Positions 13,885 through 22,426 of a stretch of 33,404 nucleotides of DNA are shown piece after piece. Below the pieces are notes generated by a model. That model made no database searches and was not told where the DNA came from. It saw only the letters and a program-made list of their open reading frames with translations. Origin of the DNA: Lachnospiraceae bacterium (GTDB taxonomy: Bacteria > Bacillota > Clostridia > Lachnospirales > Lachnospiraceae); NCBI GenBank assembly GCA_017460885.1, contig JAFUAB010000048.1:1-33404 (forward strand), in the 5' to 3' direction. The translations under genes were made by a program, and so were the position numbers. Every line of letters starts with the position of its first letter. Position 1 is the first letter of the stretch.

Positions 13885-16047
13885 ATGGACTATAATTTCC
13901 TGAACAAGGCAGCGATCAACCAGGCTTACATTAACGGAATGCGTCCTGTATTGAAAAGGGGAGCACTCTATTCGGACACCACCGAGGATTATGTTTCACC
14001 AATGGAGCCCAGTCCCTACGGTCAGGTGACGATACGTTTCCGCACGGCGCATAACAATGTGGATAACGTTTTTCTGATAGTAGACGGTGAGCGTTATCTG
14101 ATGTATCGTGAGTCCACAACGGATGATTTCGACTATTACGTTGAGGAGATCCAGCTGGAAAATCACAAGATCTCTTATTATTTTGAGATCCATAGCGGCA
14201 AGATAATCTGTTATTTCGATATCAGGGGTCTGACCCGTGATGTGAATCCGTATTATAACTTTAAGATCATTCCCGGATTCAGGACGCCTGACTGGGCCAA
14301 GGGCGCGGTAATGTACCAGATCTATACGGACCGGTTCTGTAACGGGGATCCATCCAACGACGTTCTGAACGATGAGTATATCTATATCGGCGACCACGTG
14401 GAGAAGGTGGATGACTGGAGCAAATATCCGGCCGCCATGGGCGTCAGGGAGTTCTACGGAGGGGATCTTGAGGGAGTCCTGCAGAAGATGGATTACCTGG
14501 AGGAGCTCGGGATAGAGGTCATCTATTTCAATCCCCTTTTTGTGTCACCCTCCAATCATAAATACGACATACAGGATTACGATTACATAGATCCGCATTT
14601 CGGCAGGATCGTCCACGACGAGGGCGAGCTTTTGCACGGGAAAGGCGGTGAGAACAAGGATGCGACACGCTATATCGACAGAGTGGCCAACCGCATGAAT
14701 CTGGAGGCATCCAACGAGCTTTTTATCAGGGTGGTCGAGGAAGCCCATAAGCGCGGGATCAAGGTGATCCTGGACGGAGTCTTTAACCATTGCGGATCCT
14801 TTAACAAATGGATGGACAGAGAACGGATCTATGAGAACGCCGAGGGCTATGCGAAGGGCGCTTATGTGGATGAGCATAGTCCATATCACGATTATTTCAA
14901 GTTTCTTCCCGGCGGGCAATGGCCCTACAACGGCCACTATGACGGATGGTGGGGACATGATACACTGCCCAAGCTGAATTACGAGGGCTCCGGGGAGCTG
15001 TATGAATATGTGCTGCGCATAGCCGCAAAATGGGTTTCGCCCCCTTACAACGCGGACGGATGGAGACTGGATGTGGCAGCGGACCTCGGGCATTCTCCCG
15101 AGTTTAACCACGGCTTCTGGAGGGATTTCAGGCGCGCGGTCAAAAGAGCAAATCCCGGAGCGCTGATCCTGGCGGAGCATTACGGTTCTCCCGAGGCCTG
15201 GCTACAGGGACGCGAATGGGATTCGGTCATGAACTATGATGCGTTTATGGAGCCGCTGACCTGGTTTTTGACGGGAATGCAGAAGCACAGCGATGATTTC
15301 AGACCGGATACCATCGGAAATGCCGATGCTTTCTGGGGATCCATGTATCACAATATGGCATGCTTTTCGGAGTCTTCACTGTTGACGGCAATGAATGAGC
15401 TGTCCAATCATGACCACTCCAGATTTTTGACGAGGACCAACCACAAGGTCGGGCGTACGGCGACGCTTGGCCCGGAAGCAGCCAACGAAGGCATAGACAA
15501 GGCGGTCATGAGGGAGGCTGTCATGGTTCAGATGACCTGGCCCGGTGCTCCCTGCGTATACTACGGTGATGAGGCCGGTGTGTGCGGCTTCACTGACCCC
15601 GATAACAGACGTACATATCCCTGGGGCCATGAAGACCGTGATCTGATCGAATACCACAAGCTTCTGATCGCCATTCACAAGCAGTATTCGGAGTTTAAGA
15701 CCGGTTCCCACAAATTCGTGGATAAGGACTATCAGCTGCTTGCATACGGGCGGTTCAAGGAAAATGGCGGACACAGTCTGGTCGTGATAAATAATGCCGA
15801 CTATGAGATAGAGAGGACCTTTAAGGTCTGGTATCTTGGCGTTCCCAAGGAATGCAGGATGGACGTTCTGATCAGAACTTCAACGGAGGGCTTTTCCACC
15901 GATCGTGAAAAGGTTTCCGTTTCCACAGGTAAGGTTACTCTGAAGCTCGGTCCCAAATCCGGCATCATATTAAGATACGAGGATGCCACTCCGGAGGAGG
16001 CCGTAAAGCACGAAAACACCGAGGCTGCGGCAATGTTTAACTTCTGA
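13885..16047 (+). CDS. GH13 alpha-glycosidase (neopullulanase/cyclomaltodextrinase-like)
   Basis: The 720-residue cytoplasmic enzyme (no signal peptide) has an N-terminal beta domain (residues ~1-130) followed by a GH13 barrel. Conserved regions are visible: YQIYTDRFCNGDPSND, DGVFNH near 297, GWRLDVAADL with nucleophile Asp396, LAEHYG with acid/base Glu431 and SNHDHSR with Asp510. A C-terminal beta domain follows. The layout is that of GH13_20-like enzymes that hydrolyse alpha-1,4 links in maltooligosaccharides, pullulan or cyclodextrins inside the cell. It is monocistronic with its own promoter. GlgB lies 10 kb downstream, so starch/glycogen turnover is a shared theme. Exact specificity cannot be read from sequence alone. 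Confidence 0.88.
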   Translation: MDYNFLNKAAINQAYINGMRPVLKRGALYSDTTEDYVSPMEPSPYGQVTIRFRTAHNNVDNVFLIVDGERYLMYRESTTDDFDYYVEEIQLENHKISYYFEIHSGKIICYFDIRGLTRDVNPYYNFKIIPGFRTPDWAKGAVMYQIYTDRFCNGDPSNDVLNDEYIYIGDHVEKVDDWSKYPAAMGVREFYGGDLEGVLQKMDYLEELGIEVIYFNPLFVSPSNHKYDIQDYDYIDPHFGRIVHDEGELLHGKGGENKDATRYIDRVANRMNLEASNELFIRVVEEAHKRGIKVILDGVFNHCGSFNKWMDRERIYENAEGYAKGAYVDEHSPYHDYFKFLPGGQWPYNGHYDGWWGHDTLPKLNYEGSGELYEYVLRIAAKWVSPPYNADGWRLDVAADLGHSPEFNHGFWRDFRRAVKRANPGALILAEHYGSPEAWLQGREWDSVMNYDAFMEPLTWFLTGMQKHSDDFRPDTIGNADAFWGSMYHNMACFSESSLLTAMNELSNHDHSRFLTRTNHKVGRTATLGPEAANEGIDKAVMREAVMVQMTWPGAPCVYYGDEAGVCGFTDPDNRRTYPWGHEDRDLIEYHKLLIAIHKQYSEFKTGSHKFVDKDYQLLAYGRFKENGGHSLVVINNADYEIERTFKVWYLGVPKECRMDVLIRTSTEGFSTDREKVSVSTGKVTLKLGPKSGIILRYEDATPEEAVKHENTEAAAMFNF

Positions 16048-16070
16048 CGGATGTACGTGCGTGACGGTCG

Positions 16071-16781
16071 TTATACGATCACTGCCGTATCTCCGATTAT
16101 GCGAAAATGAATATCTGCTCCGGCGTATTTCATACCGTAGATGCGTTTTGGATCGTTGTGATAAGAAGGCCGCGGGTCCTGTTCTATCAGGGCTTTGGCG
16201 GCCAAAGCTTTGTCCGGAGGGAGTGCCTTCTCGAGCAGGCCGTCGGGGTCCTCCACGGTCAGCCGGTGCATGGGATTTGAGTCAACGAAGCCGCCTGTTG
16301 CATCGGGATGTGAGTCGGTAAAGGGTATATAGGGTTTGATATCCAGTATGGCGGTGCCGTCACGCATATCGGCACCCGCGACGCGGATCACGGTGCCGTC
16401 TCCGGTCTCGACGATCTCCTTTATCTCTACGCAGGAGAGTCCGATCGGGTTGGGCCTGTTGGGGGATCTGGTCGCAAAAACGCCCATTCTCGTGTTTCCG
16501 CCGAGCCTTGGAGGCCTGACCGTCGGAGACCATTTGAGGCAGGTATCGGAGTCTTCTTCGGAATCGTCTGAGTTTGACTCCGCCGTCAGCGGCACTCCGA
16601 AACCCTCGAATTCCCAGATTATCCACAGATGGCTGAACTCATCCAGCCCTCTCAGAGCATCGGGATTGCGGTATTCGGGTTCAAATATGATGGTGGAGAT
16701 TATTTCGGTGACCATGCCGCTCTGGCGCGGGATCCCGAATTTTTCCGACATATCATTCTCAATGTGTGCTATTCTTTTCAT
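16071..16781 (-). CDS. trmO: tRNA (N6-threonylcarbamoyl-A37) methyltransferase TrmO
   Basis: TrmO (TsaA/YaeB, UPF0066) methylates t6A37 in certain threonine tRNAs using SAM. The signature FATRSPNRPNPIGLS is present, with GGNTRMGV before it and DIKPYIPFTDSH after it; FSHLWIIWEFE is the usual N-terminal core. At 236 residues the length is normal. A promoter TTGAAT (16813-16808) and TATATT (16791-16786), 16 bases apart, lies so close to ATG 16781 that the mRNA would be leaderless or nearly so, and no ribosome site is visible. The neighbour on the other strand starts one base away. Confidence 0.88.
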   Translation of the reverse strand: MKRIAHIENDMSEKFGIPRQSGMVTEIISTIIFEPEYRNPDALRGLDEFSHLWIIWEFEGFGVPLTAESNSDDSEEDSDTCLKWSPTVRPPRLGGNTRMGVFATRSPNRPNPIGLSCVEIKEIVETGDGTVIRVAGADMRDGTAILDIKPYIPFTDSHPDATGGFVDSNPMHRLTVEDPDGLLEKALPPDKALAAKALIEQDPRPSYHNDPKRIYGMKYAGADIHFRIIGDTAVIV

Positions 16782-16782
16782 A

Positions 16783-18543
16783 ATGAATATATCTTACCAT
16801 ATTAAAAATTCAAAAACAGGAATTTACGAAAAAGTGCTTGCCGTTTCCGCCGCTGTTTGTCTGATCGTGATCCTGACCGCGGTTTCTTTTTATTTTACCA
16901 ACGGGTATATCAATATAGGCGAGGACAAATCACGTATTTTCTACAGGGTGGCGGGGGCACTGGTGCCGGTATGGACGTTTGTATGCGGCTTTTATCTCCT
17001 GCAAAAGGGCCGGCCGGTGCGGCCAAACGGAGCAGACTGGTTCGTTGTGCTCTATGTGGCAGCCGCGATCCTCTCCACGCTGACCAGCTCATTCAGGAAG
17101 GATGCGGTCTGGGGGCAGGCGGGCTGGAATATGGGACTCCTGGTCCAATTGCTGATGGTCGGGATGTACTTTATGGCTCGCTTTCTGTGCACCTGCGGTT
17201 CCAAACGTCTTATAAGCTTTGCATTTAATACATGTCTTGCGATCACGGGGATCGTGCTGTTATTGGGTATCCTCAATCGCTTCTCGATCTATCCGATACA
17301 TATGATGGGCGAGGCCGAGGATTTTATATCCACTATAGGTAATATCAACTGGTTCTGCGGATACTGGTGCATCTGGTTCGGTCTGGGCTGCGGAGCTTTT
17401 TTGACTGCGGAAACGGCCGGAGCAAGGGTTTTGTACGGAATATATGTCTGGGTATGTGCGATGGCCGGGATCTCATGCGGTTCGAGTTCGGCCTATCTGG
17501 CGTGGCTCGGATTAAGCTTTGCCGCGCTGATGTGGGCTCTGTCCGGATACGACAGGATGGCCGTACTGTGTTCGGCGGAGATCATAATGCTGTCTGCACT
17601 GCCTGCGATCAGATTTATAGGCTGGCTGCGGCCGTACAGGATGTGGTATGATTCGTCGCTTTTGTATGGATTTACCTACGAAGATGCCTGGATAGCGCCA
17701 TTTGTCGGCGGTGTGACGGTGTTCGGACTGCTTCGGGAGATCTTTTTGCATTTATCGGATAAGGAAAAGAGGGCCACGGAGTGCGGGCAGCACGGTGAGA
17801 GCACCGGGGATGGCAGAGGAGGACCGGCGGGAGCAGAAAGAGCCGGGGTTAATGTCGGAGCGGTTATACTTCCGCGTATCAGAGGTATCGTGATCGGACT
17901 GACGGTCGGAGCGACATTGGCCGTTGCGGTGATCATTATTCTCAATTCCGTGACAGAGGGCGGGATATGGCCTGTGCGCGGAATGGGGATATTTACCTGG
18001 AGTGCAGCCTGGGGCAACAGCAGGGGCGGTATCTGGATCGCTACGTTCAGGATACTGGGGACCATGATTCCCGAAAGGATTTTTTTCGGTGTAGGGCCGG
18101 ACTGCTTCTGCTCGTACGCGTATTCCCGCCTTGATTTTATGACAATGCTGGGCAGGTTTATCGGGAATCAGTACCTGACCTGCGCCCACAATGAGCTGCT
18201 GACGATGCTTGTTAATGAGGGTATTGTGGGCCTGATCGCATATGTGGGCCTGATCGTAACACATCTGGCCGCCGGCATTCGAAGGGATCGGAATGTGGAG
18301 GCTGACCGGCCGGAAGTGAAGCAGGACGGATCCGGAGGGGCCGCGGGAATGCGGGATCAGGGTACGTTTCCGGGACTATACCTGGCGATCGCAGCTTACA
18401 TAGCCGTCGGAACCGTCGGGTTTATGCAGATCCTGTCGACGCCGTTTTTCTTTGTGGTGCTTGGAGCTGTTTTGGGTCATGGGGACGGTTCTGTTTGTGT
18501 CAACAGAACCGTCTCGCTGACACAAAAAGAACCATCCCCATGA
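16783..18543 (+). CDS. O-antigen ligase/Wzy-like polytopic membrane protein
   Basis: Starting at ATG 16783 the product has 586 residues with about a dozen hydrophobic segments (KVLAVSAAVCLIVILTAVSF, then IYVWVCAMAGISCGSSSAYL, IVIGLTVGATLAVAVIIILN). A large extracytoplasmic loop lies after ~residue 400, with GPDCFCSYAYSRLDF and AHNELLTMLVNEGIVGLIAY, the His-containing Wzy_C signature of O-antigen ligases and polymerases. A role in surface glycan assembly is likely. No clear ribosome site precedes ATG 16783; GTG 16834 is an alternative. The last ~22 residues (from GHGDGSVC) are encoded by a REP-like hairpin, so the natural C-terminus was replaced. Confidence 0.7.
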   Translation: MNISYHIKNSKTGIYEKVLAVSAAVCLIVILTAVSFYFTNGYINIGEDKSRIFYRVAGALVPVWTFVCGFYLLQKGRPVRPNGADWFVVLYVAAAILSTLTSSFRKDAVWGQAGWNMGLLVQLLMVGMYFMARFLCTCGSKRLISFAFNTCLAITGIVLLLGILNRFSIYPIHMMGEAEDFISTIGNINWFCGYWCIWFGLGCGAFLTAETAGARVLYGIYVWVCAMAGISCGSSSAYLAWLGLSFAALMWALSGYDRMAVLCSAEIIMLSALPAIRFIGWLRPYRMWYDSSLLYGFTYEDAWIAPFVGGVTVFGLLREIFLHLSDKEKRATECGQHGESTGDGRGGPAGAERAGVNVGAVILPRIRGIVIGLTVGATLAVAVIIILNSVTEGGIWPVRGMGIFTWSAAWGNSRGGIWIATFRILGTMIPERIFFGVGPDCFCSYAYSRLDFMTMLGRFIGNQYLTCAHNELLTMLVNEGIVGLIAYVGLIVTHLAAGIRRDRNVEADRPEVKQDGSGGAAGMRDQGTFPGLYLAIAAYIAVGTVGFMQILSTPFFFVVLGAVLGHGDGSVCVNRTVSLTQKEPSP

Positions 18544-18544
18544 C
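18476..18544. repeat. REP-like palindrome, full two-level copy
   Basis: The outer arms GTCATGGGGACGGTTCT..TTGTGTCA (18476-18502) and TGACACAA..AGAACCATCCCCATGAC (18518-18544) are nearly perfectly inverted. An inner alternative stem ACGGTTCTGTT / AACAGAACCGT is also perfect. Partial copies with the same GGGACGGTTCT core occur at 22117-22150 and 31114-31143. This copy forms the end of the O-antigen-ligase-like gene and can serve as its terminator. Confidence 0.8.
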
Positions 18545-18656
18545 TCGGAATGTGTGGTACAATTATTTAAATGTACAAATTGATCATCAGATAACTGCGG
18601 CAAAAGCCAAACTGGAAGCTTTGGGGATCGTGACCGAGGATCTGAAAACAGAATAA
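18540..18656 (+). other. Short open frame before proS (38 codons)
   Basis: An ATG inside the REP edge opens a frame ending AAKAKLEALGIVTEDLKTE, 22 bases before proS. No ribosome site is present. The last 20 residues look like a genuine protein tail, so this may be the end of a gene lost on insertion of the repeat. It also holds the only space for a proS promoter (TACAAT at 18558-18563 is a possible -10). No T-box consensus is seen. Confidence 0.25.
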
Positions 18657-18678
18657 ACCATAATGGAGAGTAATAGAA

Positions 18679-20130
18679 ATGGCAGAAAAAGACAAAAAAC
18701 TTGTAGAAGCGATAACCTCCATGGAGGAGGATTTCGCGCAGTGGTATACCGATATCGTTAAGAAGGCCGAGCTGATCGACTACACTTCCGTAAAGGGGTG
18801 CATGGTGATCAGACCCGCAGGATACGCTATCTGGGAGCTTATCCAGAATGATCTGGACAGAAGGTTCAAGGAGACCGGTGTCAAAAACGTATATCTTCCG
18901 ATGTTCATCCCGGAGAGCCTTTTGAATAAAGAAAAGGATCATGTGGAGGGCTTTGCCCCCGAGGTGGCCTGGGTTACGCACGGGGGTCTCGAGCCCCTGC
19001 AGGAGAGGCTTTGCGTACGACCGACCTCGGAGACGCTTTTTTGTGATTATTACAAAAACGTGGTGCATTCCTACCGTGACCTGCCGCAGGTCTGCAACCA
19101 GTGGTGTTCCGTAGTACGGTGGGAAAAGGAAACGAGACCCTTCCTCAGGAGCCGTGAGTTCCTCTGGCAGGAGGGCCATACCGCGCATGCCACGGCCGAG
19201 GAAGCAGAGGAGCGCACACAGCAGATGCTGAACGTTTATGCCGATTTCCTTGAGCAGACACTTGCGATACCGGCGATCAAAGGCCGTAAGACCGATAAGG
19301 AAAAGTTCGCCGGAGCAGTTGCAACCTATACGGTTGAGGCACTGATGCACGACGGCAAGGCTCTGCAGTCCGGTACGAGCCACAATTTCGGCGACGGATT
19401 CGCGCAGGCTTTCGGCGTTCAGTTTACCGACAGGGACAATACCCTCAAATACGTACATCAGACATCCTGGGGCATGACTACCAGACTTATCGGAGCGGTC
19501 ATTATGGTTCACGGAGACGATTCGGGACTGAAGCTTCCGCCCGCGGTTGCCCCCACCCAGGTCATGATCATACCGATCCAGCAGAAAAAGGAGGGAGTGC
19601 TCGACAAGGCTTATGAGATGAGAGACCGTCTGGCCAGGGCTGCCGGTGGAACCATACGTGTAAGTGTGGATGACACAGACAAATCCCCCGGCTGGAAGTT
19701 CTCGGAGCAGGAAATGCGCGGTATACCGATGCGTATCGAGATCGGCCCCAAGGATATGGAGGCCGGTAAGTGCGTGATCGCCCGCAGAGATACCGGCGAA
19801 AAGATCGAGGTCAGAGATCCGGAACTGGAGGCAACTGTTGAAAAGCTGCTGTCAGCCATTCAGAACGATATGCTCGAAGCAGCCAGAAAGCACAGGGATG
19901 CGCACACCTATACGGCTCATGACTACGATGAGTTCAGACAGATATTTAATGAAAAGGCCGGATTTGTAAAGGCAATGTGGTGCGGAGATGTGGAGTGCGA
20001 GAACCGTATCAAGGAAGACCTGTCGGTAACGAGCCGTTGTATGCCTTTTGAACAGGAACAGATCGGCGACAAATGCGTTTGCTGCGGAAAACCGGCTAAA
20101 CACATGGTTTATTGGGGAAGGGCTTATTGA
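18679..20130 (+). CDS. proS: Prolyl-tRNA synthetase, short archaeal/eukaryote-like type
   Basis: ProS charges tRNA-Pro with proline. This 483-residue form lacks the bacterial editing insertion. Class II motifs are clear: [13 protein letters not shown] (motif 1 region), [12 protein letters not shown], and motif 2 [20 protein letters not shown], with [10 protein letters not shown] following. The anticodon-binding domain starts near residue 285 ([14 protein letters not shown]). A C-terminal zinc-binding domain has [12 protein letters not shown] and [19 protein letters not shown], ending in the Tyr typical of this type. A GGAGAG site lies upstream of ATG 18679. The gene is intact and monocistronic. 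Confidence 0.95.
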   Translation: MAEKDKKLVEAITSMEEDFAQWYTDIVKKAELIDYTSVKGCMVIRPAGYAIWELIQNDLDRRFKETGVKNVYLPMFIPESLLNKEKDHVEGFAPEVAWVTHGGLEPLQERLCVRPTSETLFCDYYKNVVHSYRDLPQVCNQWCSVVRWEKETRPFLRSREFLWQEGHTAHATAEEAEERTQQMLNVYADFLEQTLAIPAIKGRKTDKEKFAGAVATYTVEALMHDGKALQSGTSHNFGDGFAQAFGVQFTDRDNTLKYVHQTSWGMTTRLIGAVIMVHGDDSGLKLPPAVAPTQVMIIPIQQKKEGVLDKAYEMRDRLARAAGGTIRVSVDDTDKSPGWKFSEQEMRGIPMRIEIGPKDMEAGKCVIARRDTGEKIEVRDPELEATVEKLLSAIQNDMLEAARKHRDAHTYTAHDYDEFRQIFNEKAGFVKAMWCGDVECENRIKEDLSVTSRCMPFEQEQIGDKCVCCGKPAKHMVYWGRAY

Positions 20131-20166
20131 TAAGCCCTGACCCTTTTGGGGATTCGGGGAAGGGCT
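20116..20166 (+). terminator. Hairpins at the proS 3' end
   Basis: AGGGCTTAT-TG-ATAAGCCCT forms a perfect nine-pair stem across the proS stop codon, followed by CCCTTTT. The right arm can alternatively pair with AGGGCT at about 20160-20166, so two mutually exclusive hairpins exist. Most simply this is a terminator. Confidence 0.5.
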
Positions 20167-20199
20167 AAGGAAAGACCGGATAAATCAGCGTCTCCCCAT

Positions 20200-20242
20200 A
20201 AAAAAAGCCCCAACCCCGCCGACATATCGACAGAACTGAGAC
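20200..20242 (-). terminator. Terminator of the tRNA-Lys transcript
   Basis: On the minus strand a 14-pair stem rich in G-U pairs (left arm CTCAGTTCTGTCGA, right arm TCGGCGGGGTTGGG, loop TATG) is followed directly by GGC and seven T. It lies a few bases beyond the tRNA 3' end. Confidence 0.65.
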
Positions 20243-20246
20243 TTCA

Positions 20247-20319
20247 TGCGCCACCAGGGGCTCGAACCCTGGACACCCTGATTAAGAGTCAGGTGCTCTA
20301 CCAACTGAGCTAGTGGCGC
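20247..20319 (-). tRNA. tRNA-Lys (anticodon CTT)
   Basis: The minus strand folds into a standard 73-base cloverleaf. The acceptor stem is GCGCCAC / GTGGCGC with discriminator A; the D arm is GCTC..GAGC; the anticodon arm is CCTGA-CTCTTAA-TCAGG with anticodon CTT; the T arm is CAGGG-TTCGAGC-CCCTG. The 3' CCA is not encoded. A promoter (TTGCGT at 20360-20355, TAAATT at 20338-20333, spacer 16) lies just upstream and a terminator just downstream. Confidence 0.95.
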
Positions 20320-20332
20320 TCATTGCGATCAC

Positions 20333-20360
20333 AATTTACATAATGTTTTCCGTGACGCAA
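20333..20360 (-). promoter_or_regulatory. Promoter of tRNA-Lys
   Basis: On the minus strand TTGCGT and TAAATT are separated by 16 bases, placing the RNA start about seven bases before the mature tRNA 5' end. Confidence 0.5.
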
Positions 20361-20432
20361 GTGCTATTATATTACAGTGTTTTTGGTTTTGCAACAGAAA
20401 TTTTATTTTTTTTCGGGAATTTTAATCAGACT

Positions 20433-21203
20433 ATGATTTTTGATACGCATGCTCATTATGATGATGCTGCTTTTGACGACGACCGTGACGAGTTGTTGTC
20501 CGGGATGCCGGCAAAAGGGATCGGCAGGATAGTAAATGTCACTGCGAATTATGATTCCATAGAAAAAAGCCTTGTGCTTGCCGGGAAATACGACCATGTA
20601 TACACTTCCGCAGGACTTCATCCCACCGAGATATACGATCTGGACATGGACGAGGTGCTTCGGGTCGTCGAGGATAAATGCAGGCTGCCTAAGGTGGTGG
20701 CGATCGGTGAGATCGGGCTCGATTATCACTACGACGACACGGATGAGGCCAAACAGCGGGCGTATTTTGAGGCGCAGCTTGAGATCGCCCTGAGGGCCGG
20801 GCTCCCGGTGATCATACATTCGAGAGATGCCGGCGCGGAGACCTTCGATCATATGAAAGCGTTCGCGGCAAAGGGCGGAATGGGTGTCATACACTGCTAT
20901 TCGTACTCGTATGAGATGGCAGCCGAATATGTTAAGCTTGGGTATTATATCGGCATCGGCGGAGTGGTCACCTTCAAAAACTCCCGTAAACTCAAGGAAT
21001 GTGCACAAAAGCTGCCGCTGTCATCTATTTTGCTTGAGACGGACTGCCCGTATCTTTCGCCGGATCCCAAAAGAGGGCAGCGCAATTCCTCGCTCAACCT
21101 GCCCTATGTTGCAGCGGAGATCGCGAGGCTGCGGGGGATCACGATAGAAGAGGTCACCGGGGCGACCTGGGATAATGCGATGAAAATGTACGGAATGAGT
21201 TAG
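20433..21203 (+). CDS. tatD: TatD-family metal-dependent DNase
   Basis: TatD proteins are amidohydrolase-fold nucleases with 3'-5' exonuclease activity, linked to DNA repair. The start ATG 20433 (MIFDTHAHYDD) is chosen because the metal-binding His-x-His must be near the N-terminus; upstream codons of the open frame are hydrophobic noise crossing the tRNA promoter. Other ligands are in place: AIGEIGLDYHY (Glu), PVIIHSRDA (His), GVIHCYSYS (His) and LLETDCPYLSP (Asp). The 256-residue length is normal. It lies directly upstream of rsmA, the order common in Firmicutes (tatD, rnmV, rsmA), here without rnmV. Confidence 0.92.
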   Translation: MIFDTHAHYDDAAFDDDRDELLSGMPAKGIGRIVNVTANYDSIEKSLVLAGKYDHVYTSAGLHPTEIYDLDMDEVLRVVEDKCRLPKVVAIGEIGLDYHYDDTDEAKQRAYFEAQLEIALRAGLPVIIHSRDAGAETFDHMKAFAAKGGMGVIHCYSYSYEMAAEYVKLGYYIGIGGVVTFKNSRKLKECAQKLPLSSILLETDCPYLSPDPKRGQRNSSLNLPYVAAEIARLRGITIEEVTGATWDNAMKMYGMS

Positions 21204-21254
21204 GGAAACTGACTTCTCATGACCGGATGCCACGGCGCAGCGGACATAAAAAAC

Positions 21255-22115
21255 ATGGATCTTACTAACAGAAATGATATAAGGGCGCTGATGACCTTTT
21301 ACGGAGTCGCTCCCAGAAAAAAATACGGACAGAACTTTCTGACGGACACATCCGTGCTGGACGGGATCGTGGATTCCGCCGGACTGACCGGGGAGGATAC
21401 GGTTCTGGAGATAGGCCCGGGACTCGGCGCTCTGACCCGGAGACTGGCGGCGGCAGCAGGCAGGGTGCTGGCTGTCGAGATCGATGAGGGACTGATCCCG
21501 CTGCTGAAAGGCACTCTCTCGGATCACGATAACGTCACATTGATCAACGGCGATATCCTGAAGCTTGACATAGAAGATCTCTGCAGGGAATACGCTCCCG
21601 GCGGCAGGCTGCATGTAGTGGCCAACCTTCCGTATTATATAACGACGCCAATCGTTCTGCGGCTGCTGGAGCACAGAGAGAGCATCTCGGATATTACCGT
21701 GATGATCCAAAAGGAGGTGGCCGGGCGTATGCAGGCCGTACCCGGAGGAAAAGAGTATGGGGCGCTTTCTCTTGCCGTGCAGTATTATTCGGATCCGGAG
21801 ATAGTGATGAACGTCAGTCCGGACTGCTTTTTCCCTGCTCCCGAGGTGGATTCGGTGGTCATCAGGCTGAAGAGCCGCGAGACGCCCGGGGTTATCGTCA
21901 GGGATGAAAAGCTGATGTTCGATCTGATACGTGCGACCTTTAATATGCGCAGAAAGACCATGCCGAATGCGCTGATGAGCGCCGGCCGGGGATTTACCCG
22001 CGATCAGATCGAATCTGCTCTCGCACAGATGGGCAAGACACCCACGGTACGCGGTGAAACTTTTACACTGGAGGAATTCGGGGAGCTTGCGGATATTCTC
22101 GCTACAGTTCCTTAG
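21255..22115 (+). CDS. rsmA: 16S rRNA dimethyladenosine transferase RsmA (KsgA)
   Basis: RsmA dimethylates the two adjacent adenines near the 3' end of 16S rRNA, a late step of small-subunit assembly. SAM-binding motif I is GEDTVLEIGPGLGALTRRLA; the NLPYY motif for adenine N6-methylation is in VANLPYYITTPIV; KKYGQNFLTD near the start is the family signature. The C-terminal helical domain (FNMRRKTMPNALM) is complete. Starts at 21219 and 21255 are both possible; 21255 gives the usual 286-residue length, but neither has a strong ribosome site. tatD ends 51 bases upstream. Confidence 0.93.
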   Translation: MDLTNRNDIRALMTFYGVAPRKKYGQNFLTDTSVLDGIVDSAGLTGEDTVLEIGPGLGALTRRLAAAAGRVLAVEIDEGLIPLLKGTLSDHDNVTLINGDILKLDIEDLCREYAPGGRLHVVANLPYYITTPIVLRLLEHRESISDITVMIQKEVAGRMQAVPGGKEYGALSLAVQYYSDPEIVMNVSPDCFFPAPEVDSVVIRLKSRETPGVIVRDEKLMFDLIRATFNMRRKTMPNALMSAGRGFTRDQIESALAQMGKTPTVRGETFTLEEFGELADILATVP

Positions 22116-22116
22116 C

Positions 22117-22150
22117 GTGTCAGCGGGACGGTTCTGTCGACACACTGACA
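22117..22150. repeat. REP-like unit after rsmA
   Basis: The unit contains GCGGGACGGTTCTGTCGACA flanked by TGTCAG (22118-22123) and CTGACA (22145-22150) as a short inverted repeat. It begins one base after the rsmA stop codon and shares its core with the units at 18476 and 31114. Confidence 0.65.
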
Positions 22151-22219
22151 TTCTGCACCATATCTAGTATTTCGATTTCTTTTTTTTACAACAAATTGTG
22201 GAATTGATCCCTTCTGCTA

Positions 22220-22248
22220 TTTACATAGAAGAAACGCTATGATAGACT
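22220..22248 (+). promoter_or_regulatory. Promoter of the TPR-glgB unit
   Basis: TTTACA (22220-22225) and TAGACT (22243-22248) are 17 bases apart. The expected leader to ATG 22427 is about 170 bases and contains the palindrome at 22288-22326 and a GGCGA/TTCGCC hairpin near 22402. Confidence 0.45.
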
Positions 22249-22287
22249 ATAAAATGATTATCCGTTGATAAAAGTCTGCGGGTTAGC

Positions 22288-22326
22288 TTTATAGTGAACG
22301 TCAAAAGTGTTTTGACGTTTACTATA
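22288..22326. repeat. Palindromic element copy 2
   Basis: The left arm TTTATAGTGAACGTCAAAA is identical to the arm at 101-119; the right arm TTTTGACGTTTACTATA has one change, and the loop is GTG. It lies in the leader between promoter and start codon of the TPR gene, so it would form a hairpin in that mRNA. Confidence 0.75.
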
Positions 22327-22426
22327 TTATGTCCGGGAACAGATATGATTTCGATATTTTGCCGGATCTGGTGACTGATCCGTATTGTATGTAGTGTGGG
22401 AGGGCGAGTTTTCGCCGGACGGGGAT

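Noticed and set aside
18545-18678. T-box riboswitch before proS
   Set aside because: The gap is too short and lacks the T-box consensus and a terminator; no specifier hairpin seen.
18376-19512. 378-codon minus-strand frame across the 5' part of proS
   Set aside because: Antisense to a clear proS gene and runs through the REP palindrome; composition is not protein-like.
21021-22151. 376-codon minus-strand frame over rsmA
   Set aside because: Shadow of rsmA and tatD, whose motifs are unambiguous.
22329-22394. 21-codon frame (MSGNRYDFDILPDL...) in the TPR leader
   Set aside because: No ribosome site and starts inside the palindrome edge; could be an upstream peptide but nothing supports it.
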